Below, piece after piece: positions 26,076-35,044 of a stretch of 64,000 nt of DNA; within the stretch, counting starts at the first letter, position 1; each line of letters starts with the position of its first letter. A program made the position numbers and the translations under genes. A model generated the notes under the pieces. That model saw only the letters and a program-made list of their open reading frames with translations. It ran no database searches and had not been told where the DNA came from. This stretch comes from Clostridium cellulovorans 743B (GTDB taxonomy: Bacteria > Bacillota > Clostridia > Clostridiales > Clostridiaceae), in NCBI RefSeq assembly GCF_000145275.1, contig NC_014393.1, forward strand, positions 2,356,001 to 2,420,000, read 5' to 3'.

Positions 26076-26984
26076 ATATTAATTAAAGCAAACCAGTGAT
26101 TTCACAATATAACTGATAAATATTTTCAGTATCTAATATATATACCTTCGAAATAGATTATTGTTGTAATAGCTTCAATCATTTATTTAGTAGGGTGTCC
26201 AATTAGGAAGAAAGTTACTTAGATCTCGATATATTTAAAAATAACTTAGAAGTCTGTAAAAAACAATATTTACTAAAAAGTATTAAGAGTACCTAAGATT
26301 TGTGCAAATCAAATCTATAGGTACTCTATATTTTTTAGATAACCAATATTAATTCTGGATTTAAGTATTATATAATAAACCTTAACGTAAGTAACAGAAA
26401 TAGGGAACGGTTCTTAATAAATCCAGTATTATTTTATGTATCTAAATATATTAACGCTTAAACTTTATTATGTATTATGTTATGTGGAAGGTAACTTTTA
26501 AAATAATTTAGTTGTTAGCGTTAGTTTTAATTTAATACTTTTTTGCTTATTAACTTTATGATCTTAGATCATTATAAAGTTTTATGCAACCGGCTCCATA
26601 TAAAAGTAAGGATAAACAAACTTTTAATGGAGAAGATTACATTAATTGGGGAGAAAAAGTATTATATTTTAGGTATTTATTATAACAAATAGTTTGAGTA
26701 AATGAATTAATAACTCAAAAACTATCAATTATACAATGTATTCATGTCTTAATAATAACATATGTCTTATACTAAGACTATGGGAAAAAAGGAACCATAT
26801 ATGGAAAAATGCCATATCATTATTATAGAAATGCTATGATGAATTATTAGTCTATTAGAGAATTTCTAGTAGTATAAATGGATTTTTACAATCTTAAATT
26901 GAACTAAAGTAATCAGTGTAAATTTCTACATGAAATTACTCTACTTGCATTCTGGCAACGGTGTACAGATGAGGCGAAAAAAGT
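26076..26984. other. Gene-free stretch of about 0.9 kb with several hairpins
   Basis: No convincing gene on either strand. It contains the near-palindrome ACTGATAAATATTTTCAGT at 26112-26130, a terminator-like hairpin at 26286-26327, a larger stem between 26355-26365 and 26413-26426 (CTGGATTTA with TAAATCCAG), and another at 26552-26581. A 33-codon frame from 26583 has no ribosome site and may be gene debris. Small RNAs are possible. Confidence 0.35.
26286..26336 (+). terminator. Orphan terminator-like hairpin
   Basis: AGAGTACCTA pairs with TAGGTACTCT and the stem continues inward with AGATTTG/CAAATCT. TATATTTTTTAG follows. No gene ends before it, so it may close a small RNA. Confidence 0.5.
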
Positions 26985-27012
26985 TTGTTTGATATACATA
27001 TTATGGTATAAT
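26985..27012 (+). promoter_or_regulatory. Promoter of the small gene at 27053
   Basis: TTGTTT at 26985-26990 and TATAAT at 27007-27012 with a 16-bp spacer, 40 bp before the ATG. Confidence 0.6.
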
Positions 27013-27052
27013 TACATAATCATAACAAATAGACATGGATGGGGAGAGCATT

Positions 27053-27310
27053 ATGATTACGAGATGGAACCGAAAAGAAATATATATTGGATATTCTTCG
27101 GAAAAACTTAAAGAAGTTATTGATAAACTTAGTGAAAGTGAAATTAAGTATAAATATAAAATTATTGAGTATAGTAGTGCATATCTTTTTTCATCGAGAT
27201 CAGTTAGAACAGGAATTTTCGGTGAAAACTTGGATTATTTAAACACTTACTATGTATTTGTAAATAGGAAGGATTATGATAAAGCTTGTGAAGCATTAAG
27301 CAGAGAATAA
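27053..27310 (+). CDS. Small protein, possibly DUF2007-like
   Basis: 85 residues from ATG 27053, selected for GGGGAGAG 5 nt upstream; an earlier in-frame ATG at 27035 lacks one. The single alpha/beta unit, with KEVIDKLSESEIKYKYKI and a final YYVFVNRKDYDKACEAL, resembles the small ferredoxin-like fold of DUF2007 proteins. That match is by pattern only. No partner gene is adjacent. Function unknown. Confidence 0.55.
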   Translation: MITRWNRKEIYIGYSSEKLKEVIDKLSESEIKYKYKIIEYSSAYLFSSRSVRTGIFGENLDYLNTYYVFVNRKDYDKACEALSRE

Positions 27311-27421
27311 GATTTACATTATATCATTGATTGTTTTCAGATAAAAAACGTAAAATTGAAATTTTATATTTTTAAAGTTTATAATTTTATTATAAAGATA
27401 GAATTTATAGTATTATTATCT

Positions 27422-27461
27422 TACTGCTATTTAGATTAATAATCATGGCAGTAGTTTTTTT
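27422..27461 (+). terminator. Terminator after the small gene at 27053
   Basis: TACTGC pairs with GCAGTA over a 20-nt loop, followed by seven Ts. Confidence 0.65.
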
Positions 27462-27604
27462 ATAAGTAATTGGAGTGTTTTCAAAAAATATGTACAAATA
27501 TTAAGTTCTTGTTGATATGAGGTTAAACCTTAAGCACTTTTATAGCAAGGTTTGGTCCTATGTCAAGATTTAGTACAAGTTAAAATGAGAAGTTTATCCT
27601 CATC

Positions 27605-28471
27605 TTAACTCGCCAATAGCATTCCTTCCTTTTTTGCTTTTTCATACAGCTTTTCAAAATCATCTGGCGACATATAGTCGCAATGACTGTGAATACGTTG
27701 TGTATTATAGAAGGCTTCAATATATTCGAATACTAGACGATATGATTGTCTGTAATTACAGATTTTGAATCTATTCAACCATTCTCTTTTGATTAAGGAA
27801 TGAAAGGATTCGATGCAAGCATTATCCCATGGAAAGGCTTTCTTAGAATAGCTTAGTTGCATTGTTTCAGTAGCTTTTCGGTATTCATTTGAAACGTATT
27901 GACTTCCTCGATCACTATGCAAGATAAGTGGTTGCTCAGTATTTCGTCTTGCTTTGGCTTTGTTTATTGTTTCTATTACACATGCTGCTTCCAGAGTTTT
28001 TGAAAGCGTCCATGCGATGATTTTCCTTGAATATAAATCCATAATGCTGGTTAGATAAACAAACCCGTCTGTTGTCCAAATATAAGTGATATCACTACAC
28101 CACACGGCATTTGGGCGTTCAGGGTTAAATTGTTCATCAAGAATATTTTGAAGTTCATTACTGAAATCAGAATCTTTGGTTGTTACTGTCCAAGGTTTGA
28201 TCCATTGAGCCTTGATTCCTAGTTCTTCCATATACTTGCCAACAGTACGCTGAGAAATGATTTCTCCATCTTGTTGTAGCTTTTTTGCAATTTTGGGTGC
28301 ACCATAGTTTTGTTTGGAATCATCGTAAATATCCTTAATTTTTACTTTAACAGCCTCCTTACGTTTTTGCGTATCAGAAGGCATATGTTTCTGCCATGCA
28401 CGATAACCAGACCGTGAAACACCCAATATTTTCAGCATTCCAGAGACGGAAACCTGGCGGTTTTCTTTCAT
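27605..28471 (-). CDS. IS3-family transposase OrfB (DDE integrase part)
   Basis: 288 residues from its own ATG. The helix-turn-helix_21 segment is at the start (GMLKILGVSRSGYRAWQKH). The rve-type integrase core has D in WCSDITYIW, D in LHSDRGSQYVS and E in NACIESFHSLIKREW, the complete DDE triad. The frame is open upstream of this ATG back to the end of orfA, so the active product is probably an OrfAB fusion made by -1 frameshifting at 28519-28525. Confidence 0.93.
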   Translation of the reverse strand: MKENRQVSVSGMLKILGVSRSGYRAWQKHMPSDTQKRKEAVKVKIKDIYDDSKQNYGAPKIAKKLQQDGEIISQRTVGKYMEELGIKAQWIKPWTVTTKDSDFSNELQNILDEQFNPERPNAVWCSDITYIWTTDGFVYLTSIMDLYSRKIIAWTLSKTLEAACVIETINKAKARRNTEQPLILHSDRGSQYVSNEYRKATETMQLSYSKKAFPWDNACIESFHSLIKREWLNRFKICNYRQSYRLVFEYIEAFYNTQRIHSHCDYMSPDDFEKLYEKAKKEGMLLAS

Positions 28472-28515
28472 GGCAGCTTCCGTCTTTTCAGAAACTTCTA
28501 GGTAAAGAGCTTCTG

Positions 28516-28800
28516 TTATTTTCCCAGAATGCTGATGGCTTTTTTTAATACATCAAGAGCATCCTGAGTATCACGTAATTCACGTTTTAAACGAGCAATT
28601 TCTTTTGCCTCATCGGAAGAATAATTGCCAGATCCACGACTTTCTATATCGCCAGTTTCTCGCAGTTCTTTCTGCCATCTGGAAAGAGTTTGCTGACTAA
28701 TGCCAAGATTCTTAGCACACCCCACTAGTCCTAATTCTTTGTGATCTTGATAATATTGAATTGCATCAATCTTAAACTGTTTGTCTAAATGTTTTGCCAT
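28516..28800 (-). CDS. IS3-family transposase OrfA (DNA-binding part)
   Basis: 94 residues. A helix-turn-helix (GCAKNLGISQQTLSRWQKEL) is followed by a leucine-zipper-like coiled coil (EIARLKRELRDTQDALDVLK), both typical of OrfA. It ends at TAA 28518-28516, directly after the slippery heptamer. RBS AGGAGGATC upstream. It binds the element ends and limits transposition when made without OrfB. Confidence 0.93.
   Translation of the reverse strand: MAKHLDKQFKIDAIQYYQDHKELGLVGCAKNLGISQQTLSRWQKELRETGDIESRGSGNYSSDEAKEIARLKRELRDTQDALDVLKKAISILGK
28519..28525 (-). promoter_or_regulatory. Programmed -1 frameshift site of the IS3 element
   Basis: On the minus strand G GGA AAA, a canonical X XXY YYZ heptamer, is followed at once by the orfA stop TAA. 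Slipping back one base enters the orfB frame, which is open here. Confidence 0.75.
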
Positions 28801-28975
28801 AATGAGATCCTCCTTGGATACAATACCAGTATTGTATCATATTTTTTCTATATAGGATTTTCTCATTTTAATTTGTACTATTTAGATTCTAGCACCAGTT
28901 AATAACTTTATGGGAATATAAATGTAAAAAAATAAATAAGTTCCAAGTGAGGTTATTAAAAGGAGTATAAGTTTT

Positions 28976-29998
28976 ATGAGTAGTTTTTTTAAAAGTAGAA
29001 AAATATTGTCGACAATTTCAGCTGGAGTTTTCTTATCCTCAGTGATTTATATTAATGTATTAGCTACTACATTAACAACAGAAACTAATTTAGAAGTGAA
29101 AAGGTTTGATTTTAAAAATGAAAAATTCATTGCACCTATGAAGACGAACTTTTTAAGTTGGATCAACCAATGTATAATAAGCACTCATACTCCACATCAT
29201 AATGGTTATGATATGGTATATAAGATTGGTGAAATCCAAGTTATCGAGGGTAAATTCCAATATGGTGATTTTAGAAAAGACTTAGAAAATGAAGGGGTTT
29301 CTATATATGAATATTCCCTTGATAATAGTAATGCAACTTGGAAAAAGCTTGGAAGGTCCATTACTGATTCTGATGGACGAATTAAATATGATATTCCAAG
29401 TAATATGATGCTAAGTGCAGGATTACATTTGATTAAATTATATGTTGAAGGCGATGGTACAGAAACAAATATGTACATACAGGTTTTAGATTCTAAAAAG
29501 AAATATGTGGTTTTTGATTTAGATGGAACACTTACTACTAGTGACTTTGAGAATATTGCCCAATATGCAAGTGAGTTTTTTAATGCTAACTACATAGCTA
29601 AAATGTATACTAATGCTAATAATGTAGTAGATTATTATGCTAGCAAAGGATATGGTATTCTTTATTTATCAGCACGACCTTATTGGTTATCAGAGGAAAG
29701 CCAAAGTTGGTGTATTAATAAAAATATGCCTATGGGATTGCTTCATGTTAGCGCTGGTAGTGAAATATTAACTGGACAGCCTGCTGCAATTTTTAAAACA
29801 GAGTATTTGAATCAATTAAAAGCTAAGGGTATCGAATTCTGTTATGGATATGGAAATACTTCTACAGATGTTCAAGCCTATGAAAATGTAGGGGTTGATA
29901 AAAAGAATATATTTACAATTGGGGAAGAAGCAGGGGTTGCGGCTTCAACACCTATAGATACTTACACTAATCATTTAGCTAGATTATCTTTAAGATAA
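28976..29998 (+). CDS. Secreted LNS2 (lipin-like) HAD-fold protein
   Basis: 340 residues. A signal peptide (about 1-31, hydrophobic core ending IYINVLAT) is followed by a region of about 130 residues of immunoglobulin-like character. The C-terminal ~160 residues are an LNS2/Smp2 HAD domain: VVFDLDGTLTTSDFENIAQ with the nucleophile DxD, motif II in LYLSARPYW, a lysine in FKTEYLNQLKAKG, and the acidic motif GYGNTSTDVQAYENVGV. Lipin relatives are Mg-dependent phosphatidate phosphatases. Activity on lipid or another phosphate outside the cell is inferred. RBS AAAGGAG; the IS3 element sits just upstream and may have changed its promoter. Confidence 0.8.
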   Translation: MSSFFKSRKILSTISAGVFLSSVIYINVLATTLTTETNLEVKRFDFKNEKFIAPMKTNFLSWINQCIISTHTPHHNGYDMVYKIGEIQVIEGKFQYGDFRKDLENEGVSIYEYSLDNSNATWKKLGRSITDSDGRIKYDIPSNMMLSAGLHLIKLYVEGDGTETNMYIQVLDSKKKYVVFDLDGTLTTSDFENIAQYASEFFNANYIAKMYTNANNVVDYYASKGYGILYLSARPYWLSEESQSWCINKNMPMGLLHVSAGSEILTGQPAAIFKTEYLNQLKAKGIEFCYGYGNTSTDVQAYENVGVDKKNIFTIGEEAGVAASTPIDTYTNHLARLSLR

Positions 29999-30008
29999 AT
30001 AGAACATT

Positions 30009-30032
30009 AGCGTGCCTTTAAGCACGCTTTTT
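30009..30032 (+). terminator. Terminator after the LNS2 gene
   Basis: AGCGTGC pairs with GCACGCT around a 6-nt loop with a T-run. Confidence 0.85.
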
Positions 30033-30261
30033 GTATAGAGTTTTAAACTTATTTTCCTATCAAAGGAATATATTTTTAAAGGAATTAATATATTCCACTA
30101 GAAGTATTTATAGTATAATATTCAATAGTATATTATTCAGAATAACTAAAAGTATTAATATAAATATTATAGATTTCTCAGTTGAAACCTTTATATAATC
30201 CAGAGAAAAAAGTTTATATATAAAATACATAGTGAAGTTAAATGAGAAAGAGGATAGTGTC

Positions 30262-30879
30262 ATGAAAAAATCAAAATTTGTAGTATCATTAGCAGTATTA
30301 TTAAGTAGTTTTACTACAACAGCTTTTGCTAAAAAAACTAGTGGTGGAAAATCGTCTAGTAGTAAATCTAGTTCTTCAAAATCGAGCAGTAGTAAAAATA
30401 AATCTACTAGTAAGGATTCTAAAAGTTCAACTAAGGATAGTAGCGCAACAACAAATAAAGATACAAGTAATTCTAATACTTCAAAAACCACTGATAGTAC
30501 TATAAAGGATACTAAGTCAACAACCTCAAATGGTACAAGTAGTAATAAGTCAACTACAAATACAGGTAATAACAGATCAAATACAGTGATAAATAATTAC
30601 GTTACAGTTAAAAAGACTTATAAGTATGAGAAGAATTATATATATTCAACGCCAAGCGGAAGGACATTCCAAAGCAGCTTTTGGGATAATTATTGGATGT
30701 ATAGAGCTCTTACTCACCATAATACTGTGGTCGTTGTTGATGGAGATACAGAGAGGACTATCAATTATGGCTATAGTGGAATATGGAAGGATATTCTATC
30801 ATTGGCCTTCATTATAGCTATAATAGTTGTGTTGTTTAAGTTTATTAAAAAGAAAAAACGGGCTTTAAAAAGGTTTTAA
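30262..30879 (+). CDS. Ser/Lys/Thr-rich exported protein with C-terminal membrane segment
   Basis: 205 residues from ATG 30262, preceded by AGAGGATAG; an in-frame ATG 30 bp earlier is less likely. A signal peptide (1-23, MKKSKFVVSLAVLLSSFTTTAFA). Then ~80 residues of low complexity built of S, K, T, N and G. A short conserved-looking segment follows (YSTPSGRTFQSSFWDNYWMY), then one membrane helix (about 178-196) and a positive tail KKKKRALKRF. The topology suggests a stalk outside the membrane with the tail in the cytosol. Family not recognised. Confidence 0.6.
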   Translation: MKKSKFVVSLAVLLSSFTTTAFAKKTSGGKSSSSKSSSSKSSSSKNKSTSKDSKSSTKDSSATTNKDTSNSNTSKTTDSTIKDTKSTTSNGTSSNKSTTNTGNNRSNTVINNYVTVKKTYKYEKNYIYSTPSGRTFQSSFWDNYWMYRALTHHNTVVVVDGDTERTINYGYSGIWKDILSLAFIIAIIVVLFKFIKKKKRALKRF

Positions 30880-30905
30880 CAGCAGAGATAATAAATTTTC
30901 TAAGG

Positions 30906-30937
30906 AAACACTTACTTTATGTAGGTGTTTTATTTTT
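30906..30937 (+). terminator. Terminator after the Ser/Lys-rich gene
   Basis: AAACACTTAC pairs with GTAGGTGTTT with one G-T, followed by TATTTTT. Confidence 0.75.
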
Positions 30938-31102
30938 GGGAATGCTAGTTAACGAGAGTACGTGAAATTTTATGTATCTTATACCTAGCGTCTGTTTAAA
31001 ACAAGAACTAGGAAAACTATAAAAGCATAAGGCTAGGATGATAAATTATACAATATTTGTTTTTGAAATATAAAATGAAAAGAAGAAATTATAGGTGATA
31101 AA

Positions 31103-32053
31103 ATGCAAATTCCAATTTTCAAAACTATGAAAAAAGTACCAGGTGGGTTAATGGTAATTCCTTTGTTTATTGGAATTGCTATCAATACGTGTTTTCCTTA
31201 TGTATTGGATATAGGTGGGTTTACCACGGAATTATTTAAAAAAGGTGCCCAACCATTAATTGGTTTGCTTTTATGTTGTATGGGTTCACAAATATGTATT
31301 AAAAGTTCAAAACTTTCAGTAGCAAAGGGAGGAGTTTATGTTATTAGTAAATTTGTGGTGGGTTTTATTATAGCTATAGCAGTGGGTAAGATATGGGGGA
31401 GAGAAGGTGTTTTTGGGATAACCCCTATGGTTTTGATGTCTGCATTTTCAAGTATTAATATAGGGTTATATGCATCACTTACTGATCAATTTGGAGATAA
31501 AGATGATGTTGCAGCAGGAGCATTAATAGCATTAACTGGAGGAGCATTCTTTACAATGGTAGCTCTTGGAACAAGTGGGCTCGCAGATATCCCTATATTG
31601 TCAATGATAGCTGTAATTGTTCCAGTTATAGTCGGGTTTATTCTCGGAAATCTGGATAATGATATGAGAAAATTTCTAGGTTCTGGACAAAATCTATTGA
31701 TTCCATTCTATGCTTTTTCATTAGGTGCTAATATGAAATTCAGTGATATAATAAAAGCGGGTTTTTCAGGCGTAGTGATAAGTATTGCTGTAGTTATAAT
31801 TACAGGTTTTATAGGCTATTTCTTAAGTGGTATTTTCGGACCCAAAAAAGCTGTTGGAGCTAGTATAGGAAATACTGCAGGAAATCAACTAGCTACTCCT
31901 CTTGCAATAGTGGCTGCTGATTCAACTTTAGAACCTTATTTAGTTCTTGCTACTGCTCAAATAGGGACAGCAATAATAATAACATCGATATTATGTCCTC
32001 TATTGGTTAGATATTTAGATAAGAATAATAGAAAAATTGAAAAGGTTTTTTAA
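31103..32053 (+). CDS. kdgT: 2-keto-3-deoxygluconate permease
   Basis: 316 residues with about ten membrane segments. The N-terminus (FKTMKKVPGGLMVIPLFIG) and the later NTAGNQLATPLAIVAAD are characteristic of KdgT proton symporters, which bring in ketodeoxygluconate from pectin breakdown. No kdgK or kdgA is adjacent, so the catabolic genes must lie elsewhere. RBS AGGTGA, own terminator, monocistronic. It fits the plant-wall sugar theme of the later GH51 and GH42 genes. Confidence 0.9.
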   Translation: MQIPIFKTMKKVPGGLMVIPLFIGIAINTCFPYVLDIGGFTTELFKKGAQPLIGLLLCCMGSQICIKSSKLSVAKGGVYVISKFVVGFIIAIAVGKIWGREGVFGITPMVLMSAFSSINIGLYASLTDQFGDKDDVAAGALIALTGGAFFTMVALGTSGLADIPILSMIAVIVPVIVGFILGNLDNDMRKFLGSGQNLLIPFYAFSLGANMKFSDIIKAGFSGVVISIAVVIITGFIGYFLSGIFGPKKAVGASIGNTAGNQLATPLAIVAADSTLEPYLVLATAQIGTAIIITSILCPLLVRYLDKNNRKIEKVF

Positions 32054-32076
32054 GTGAAACTTAAATTATAAAAAAT

Positions 32077-32101
32077 AGTCTTAGGAAACTAAGGCTTTTT
32101 C
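32077..32101 (+). terminator. Terminator after kdgT
   Basis: AGTCTTAG pairs with CTAAGGCT around GAAA, followed by five Ts. The rest of the gap 32054-32359 is AT-rich with only a weak CCTA/TAGG hairpin near 32200. Confidence 0.8.
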
Positions 32102-32359
32102 TTATAAGTGAGATGCATTATAAAAAAATATTGATTAATTTTGTAATGTCTTAATTTGAATATTATTATATCAATTTTACAATAATTATAAAAAATTTCC
32201 TATTGCGCTAGGGGTTTTATAAAAATACAAGAAATAATAGATAAAATGTAGGAAAATTATTGAAATAACATCTTAGGAACATATTTATAACTATGTAAAA
32301 ATATTATAAAATATAAAAGAAATTATTATTAATATCAGGTCAACCATGGAGGATATAGT

Positions 32360-35044
32360 GTGAAATACGTTTTGAAGAGGGTTATAGAAAAGCCATTTAT
32401 ATATTGTGAAAATAACTTAATTATCAATGTTAATAATGAGTTTGTTAAATTGACTGGATATTCAAAAGAGGAACTTATTGGAAAATCATTAATTGAATTA
32501 AGTGATTTATTGAAAATTTATTCGAAAATTTGTTTTGAAAATATAAAAAATGAATATTATATATTCACAAAGGAATATTTAGCAAGAGAAGTTATCATAT
32601 CCTGCATTAATTCAAAAGACGAGAATGAAAAAATATATTATTTTAAAGAGATACGGAATTCTAGGATTGAAAAAAGACTGCCATATATATTACAATTCAC
32701 AAATGATAATGTAGCTGGAGTAGCAATTTTCTCAATGCCAGAAGGCATTCTTTTAAGAGCAAATGAAAAATACATTAAATTTTGGTGTGATAAAAAAACA
32801 GAATATGAAAATATATTAGGGAAACCATTAGAAAAAATACTTTCTGGTTTCAATGGAAGTAATTTGGAGAAGGTAATTAAGGAGATTTTTAGAACTGGAA
32901 AGTCTTTTTACTCAGCTGGTGGCAATAATGAATACTTGAAAAAAGATGATTCCTGCTACGATATATCATTACTCCCTGTAAGGATTTCGGGGAAAGATAA
33001 GTACTTAGTTCATACTACTTGTGATATAACTGAAAATGTTTTACATAGTGAGCTTATAGAGGAACAAGAAGAAGAACTTAAGGCTATTATAGAAAATATG
33101 TCGGATGGTCTACATATTATTGATAAAGACTATAATTTATCTTTAATAAATAGTAGTGCAAAGAACTCTTTTTATAAACATGGCTCTATCAAAACTTTGG
33201 AAGATGTTCTAGAACATACAAAATATTTTGATTCAGATGGTATCCCATTAACTCTTGACAATTTTCCAGAAGTTAATGTGTTAATGGGGGAAAGATTAAA
33301 AGAATATAGGATTACATCAAATAGACCAGATGGAGTATTTCACTTTAATGTTAGTGGAAGCCCTGTATATGATAAAAATGGTAATGTAGTAAAGGCGATT
33401 ATGTGTACTCGTGATGTGACAGAGAGAGTTAAAAAAGATGAATTAATTAGAATGAATAAAGAACAATTAGAATCAATCATAGAAAATATGTCTGATGCTC
33501 TTGTTCTTTTTGACAAGGATGGGAATATAACTAAAGTTAACAAGTCTGCAAGAAAATCTGTTTTTAGATTTGCAGAGGGTAAGAAAATGAATGACCATTT
33601 CAATCATGCTAAAATATATGACATGAATTTTAAGGAAATCCTAAAGGAAAATTCAGCTATCTCAAGGATATTGAAAGGTGAGAAATTGTCAAGGTATCAA
33701 ACCATTGTACAAGTTGGAGATAATTTAACTTATACTGAGGCTAATGGTAATCCAATATATGATAAGAAAAGTAATTTTGTTGGTGGGGTACTAGTAGTAT
33801 ATGATATCACTGATAGGATAAAAAGTGAACAAACGTTACTGTTAAAGACTCAATATAATTTGTTAAGTAGAATTATTGAAGATTTAGATGTTGGATTCGC
33901 GAGATTTTCTTATCCAGATTTTAGAATAATAGATTTTAATCAAAAGTATTTTAATCAGTTAAAACTTATTAATCCCAAGTTAGATTCCCCAGCATCTATG
34001 AAAGGCAAAGATCCTTTTGGCATTTTTATTTTTGATGAAAAATCAGAAGTGTTGCAAAATATCCAAAACTTGATAGAAAAACGTGGCGATTCTTATGTGA
34101 CTAATAGGAAATTTATTATGGATGGAGAAGAACGGTTTTTTAGAATTATTAGACAGCCTTTATTTGGACTAAATAATCAAGTAATTGAAGTAATTCAAAT
34201 AGCTATAGATATTACAGAAGAAGTCACTGCTAAAAATAAGATGGAAGAAACCCTTAGAATGCAAGAAGAGATTTTTTCGAATATATCTCATGAACTCAAA
34301 ACTCCTCTTAATGTGATTTTTAGTACAAACCAATTAATGGAGCTATATTTTAAAAATAATTGCATTGAGGGAAATAAGGAGAAAGTTTCAAAAAGTATTA
34401 ATATTATTAAGCAGAATTGCTATAGATTTACGAAACTTATTAATAATATAGTAGATGTTTCAAAAATAGATTCAGGCTTTTTTGAATTAAATTTATCTAA
34501 TGAAAATATCGTTAATATAACTGAAGATATTGTTCAATCAATATCAGAATATATAGAAGGAAAAGGCTTAAGCATTATCTTTGATACAAATGTTGAGGAA
34601 AAAACTATTGCATGTGACCCTGATAAAATTGAAAGAATTATTTTAAATCTTGTCTCAAATGCTATTAAGTTTTCCAATCCTGAAGGACAGATACTTGTAA
34701 ATGTCTTTGACAAAGGGGAATTTGTAGAGATTATTGTAGAAGATACTGGAATAGGGATTGAGAGTAAACACCTAAATAATATTTTTGAAAGATTTCATCA
34801 AGTTGATAAATCACTTTCAAGAAATGCTGAGGGAAGCGGTATAGGATTATCATTGGTAAAGTCAATTGTTGAAATGCACGGTGGAAGTATCAGTGTTAAA
34901 AGTCAAGTGAATAAAGGGAGTACTTTTAAGGTCGTACTTCCAGGAGTAATAGTAGAAGAGACAAAAAAATTAGAAAAAAGTACTGGTATGAACAATAAAA
35001 TTGAGATGATAAATATAGAGTTTTCTGATATTTATTTAAGATAA
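32360..35044 (+). CDS. Multi-PAS sensor histidine kinase
   Basis: 894 residues. About five PAS/PAC units fill the first ~620 residues (for example IIENMSDGLHIIDKDYNLS and IIENMSDALVLFDKDGNIT). HisKA has NISHELKTPLNVIFSTNQ near residue 645. The HATPase has the N-box NLVSNAIKFSNPEGQ, G1 EDTGIGIESKH and G2 GSGIGLSLVKS. No membrane segment, so a cytoplasmic sensor. No response regulator is adjacent; orphan kinases of this type in clostridia often feed Spo0A, which is inference here. GTG start behind GGAGG. The IS982 element sits at its stop; the reconstructed pre-insertion sequence ends with the same residues and TAG. Confidence 0.93.
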   Translation: MKYVLKRVIEKPFIYCENNLIINVNNEFVKLTGYSKEELIGKSLIELSDLLKIYSKICFENIKNEYYIFTKEYLAREVIISCINSKDENEKIYYFKEIRNSRIEKRLPYILQFTNDNVAGVAIFSMPEGILLRANEKYIKFWCDKKTEYENILGKPLEKILSGFNGSNLEKVIKEIFRTGKSFYSAGGNNEYLKKDDSCYDISLLPVRISGKDKYLVHTTCDITENVLHSELIEEQEEELKAIIENMSDGLHIIDKDYNLSLINSSAKNSFYKHGSIKTLEDVLEHTKYFDSDGIPLTLDNFPEVNVLMGERLKEYRITSNRPDGVFHFNVSGSPVYDKNGNVVKAIMCTRDVTERVKKDELIRMNKEQLESIIENMSDALVLFDKDGNITKVNKSARKSVFRFAEGKKMNDHFNHAKIYDMNFKEILKENSAISRILKGEKLSRYQTIVQVGDNLTYTEANGNPIYDKKSNFVGGVLVVYDITDRIKSEQTLLLKTQYNLLSRIIEDLDVGFARFSYPDFRIIDFNQKYFNQLKLINPKLDSPASMKGKDPFGIFIFDEKSEVLQNIQNLIEKRGDSYVTNRKFIMDGEERFFRIIRQPLFGLNNQVIEVIQIAIDITEEVTAKNKMEETLRMQEEIFSNISHELKTPLNVIFSTNQLMELYFKNNCIEGNKEKVSKSINIIKQNCYRFTKLINNIVDVSKIDSGFFELNLSNENIVNITEDIVQSISEYIEGKGLSIIFDTNVEEKTIACDPDKIERIILNLVSNAIKFSNPEGQILVNVFDKGEFVEIIVEDTGIGIESKHLNNIFERFHQVDKSLSRNAEGSGIGLSLVKSIVEMHGGSISVKSQVNKGSTFKVVLPGVIVEETKKLEKSTGMNNKIEMINIEFSDIYLR
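35037..35043 (+). repeat. Target-site duplication, left copy
   Basis: TAAGATA at 35037-35043 is repeated at 36202-36208, flanking the IS982 element. Seven bases fits the family range. Confidence 0.85.

Larger units (their letters stand above)
27553..28897 (-). mobile_element. Complete IS3-family element with 3-bp target duplication
   Basis: 1345 bp. The ends begin TGGTCCTATGTC (27553) and, on the other strand, TGGTGCTAGAATC (28897), continuing into inverted repeats that share TAGTACAA and TTAAAATGAGAA. The flanks are GTT at 27550-27552 and GTT at 28898-28900, a 3-bp duplication typical of IS3 elements, and the ends are TG...CA. It holds overlapping-frame orfA and orfB. It looks intact and recently mobile. 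Confidence 0.85.

Noticed and set aside
26583..26684. 33-codon frame starting MQPAPYKSKDKQ
   Set aside because: No ribosome site, no recognisable family; may be gene debris and is only mentioned in the gap entry.
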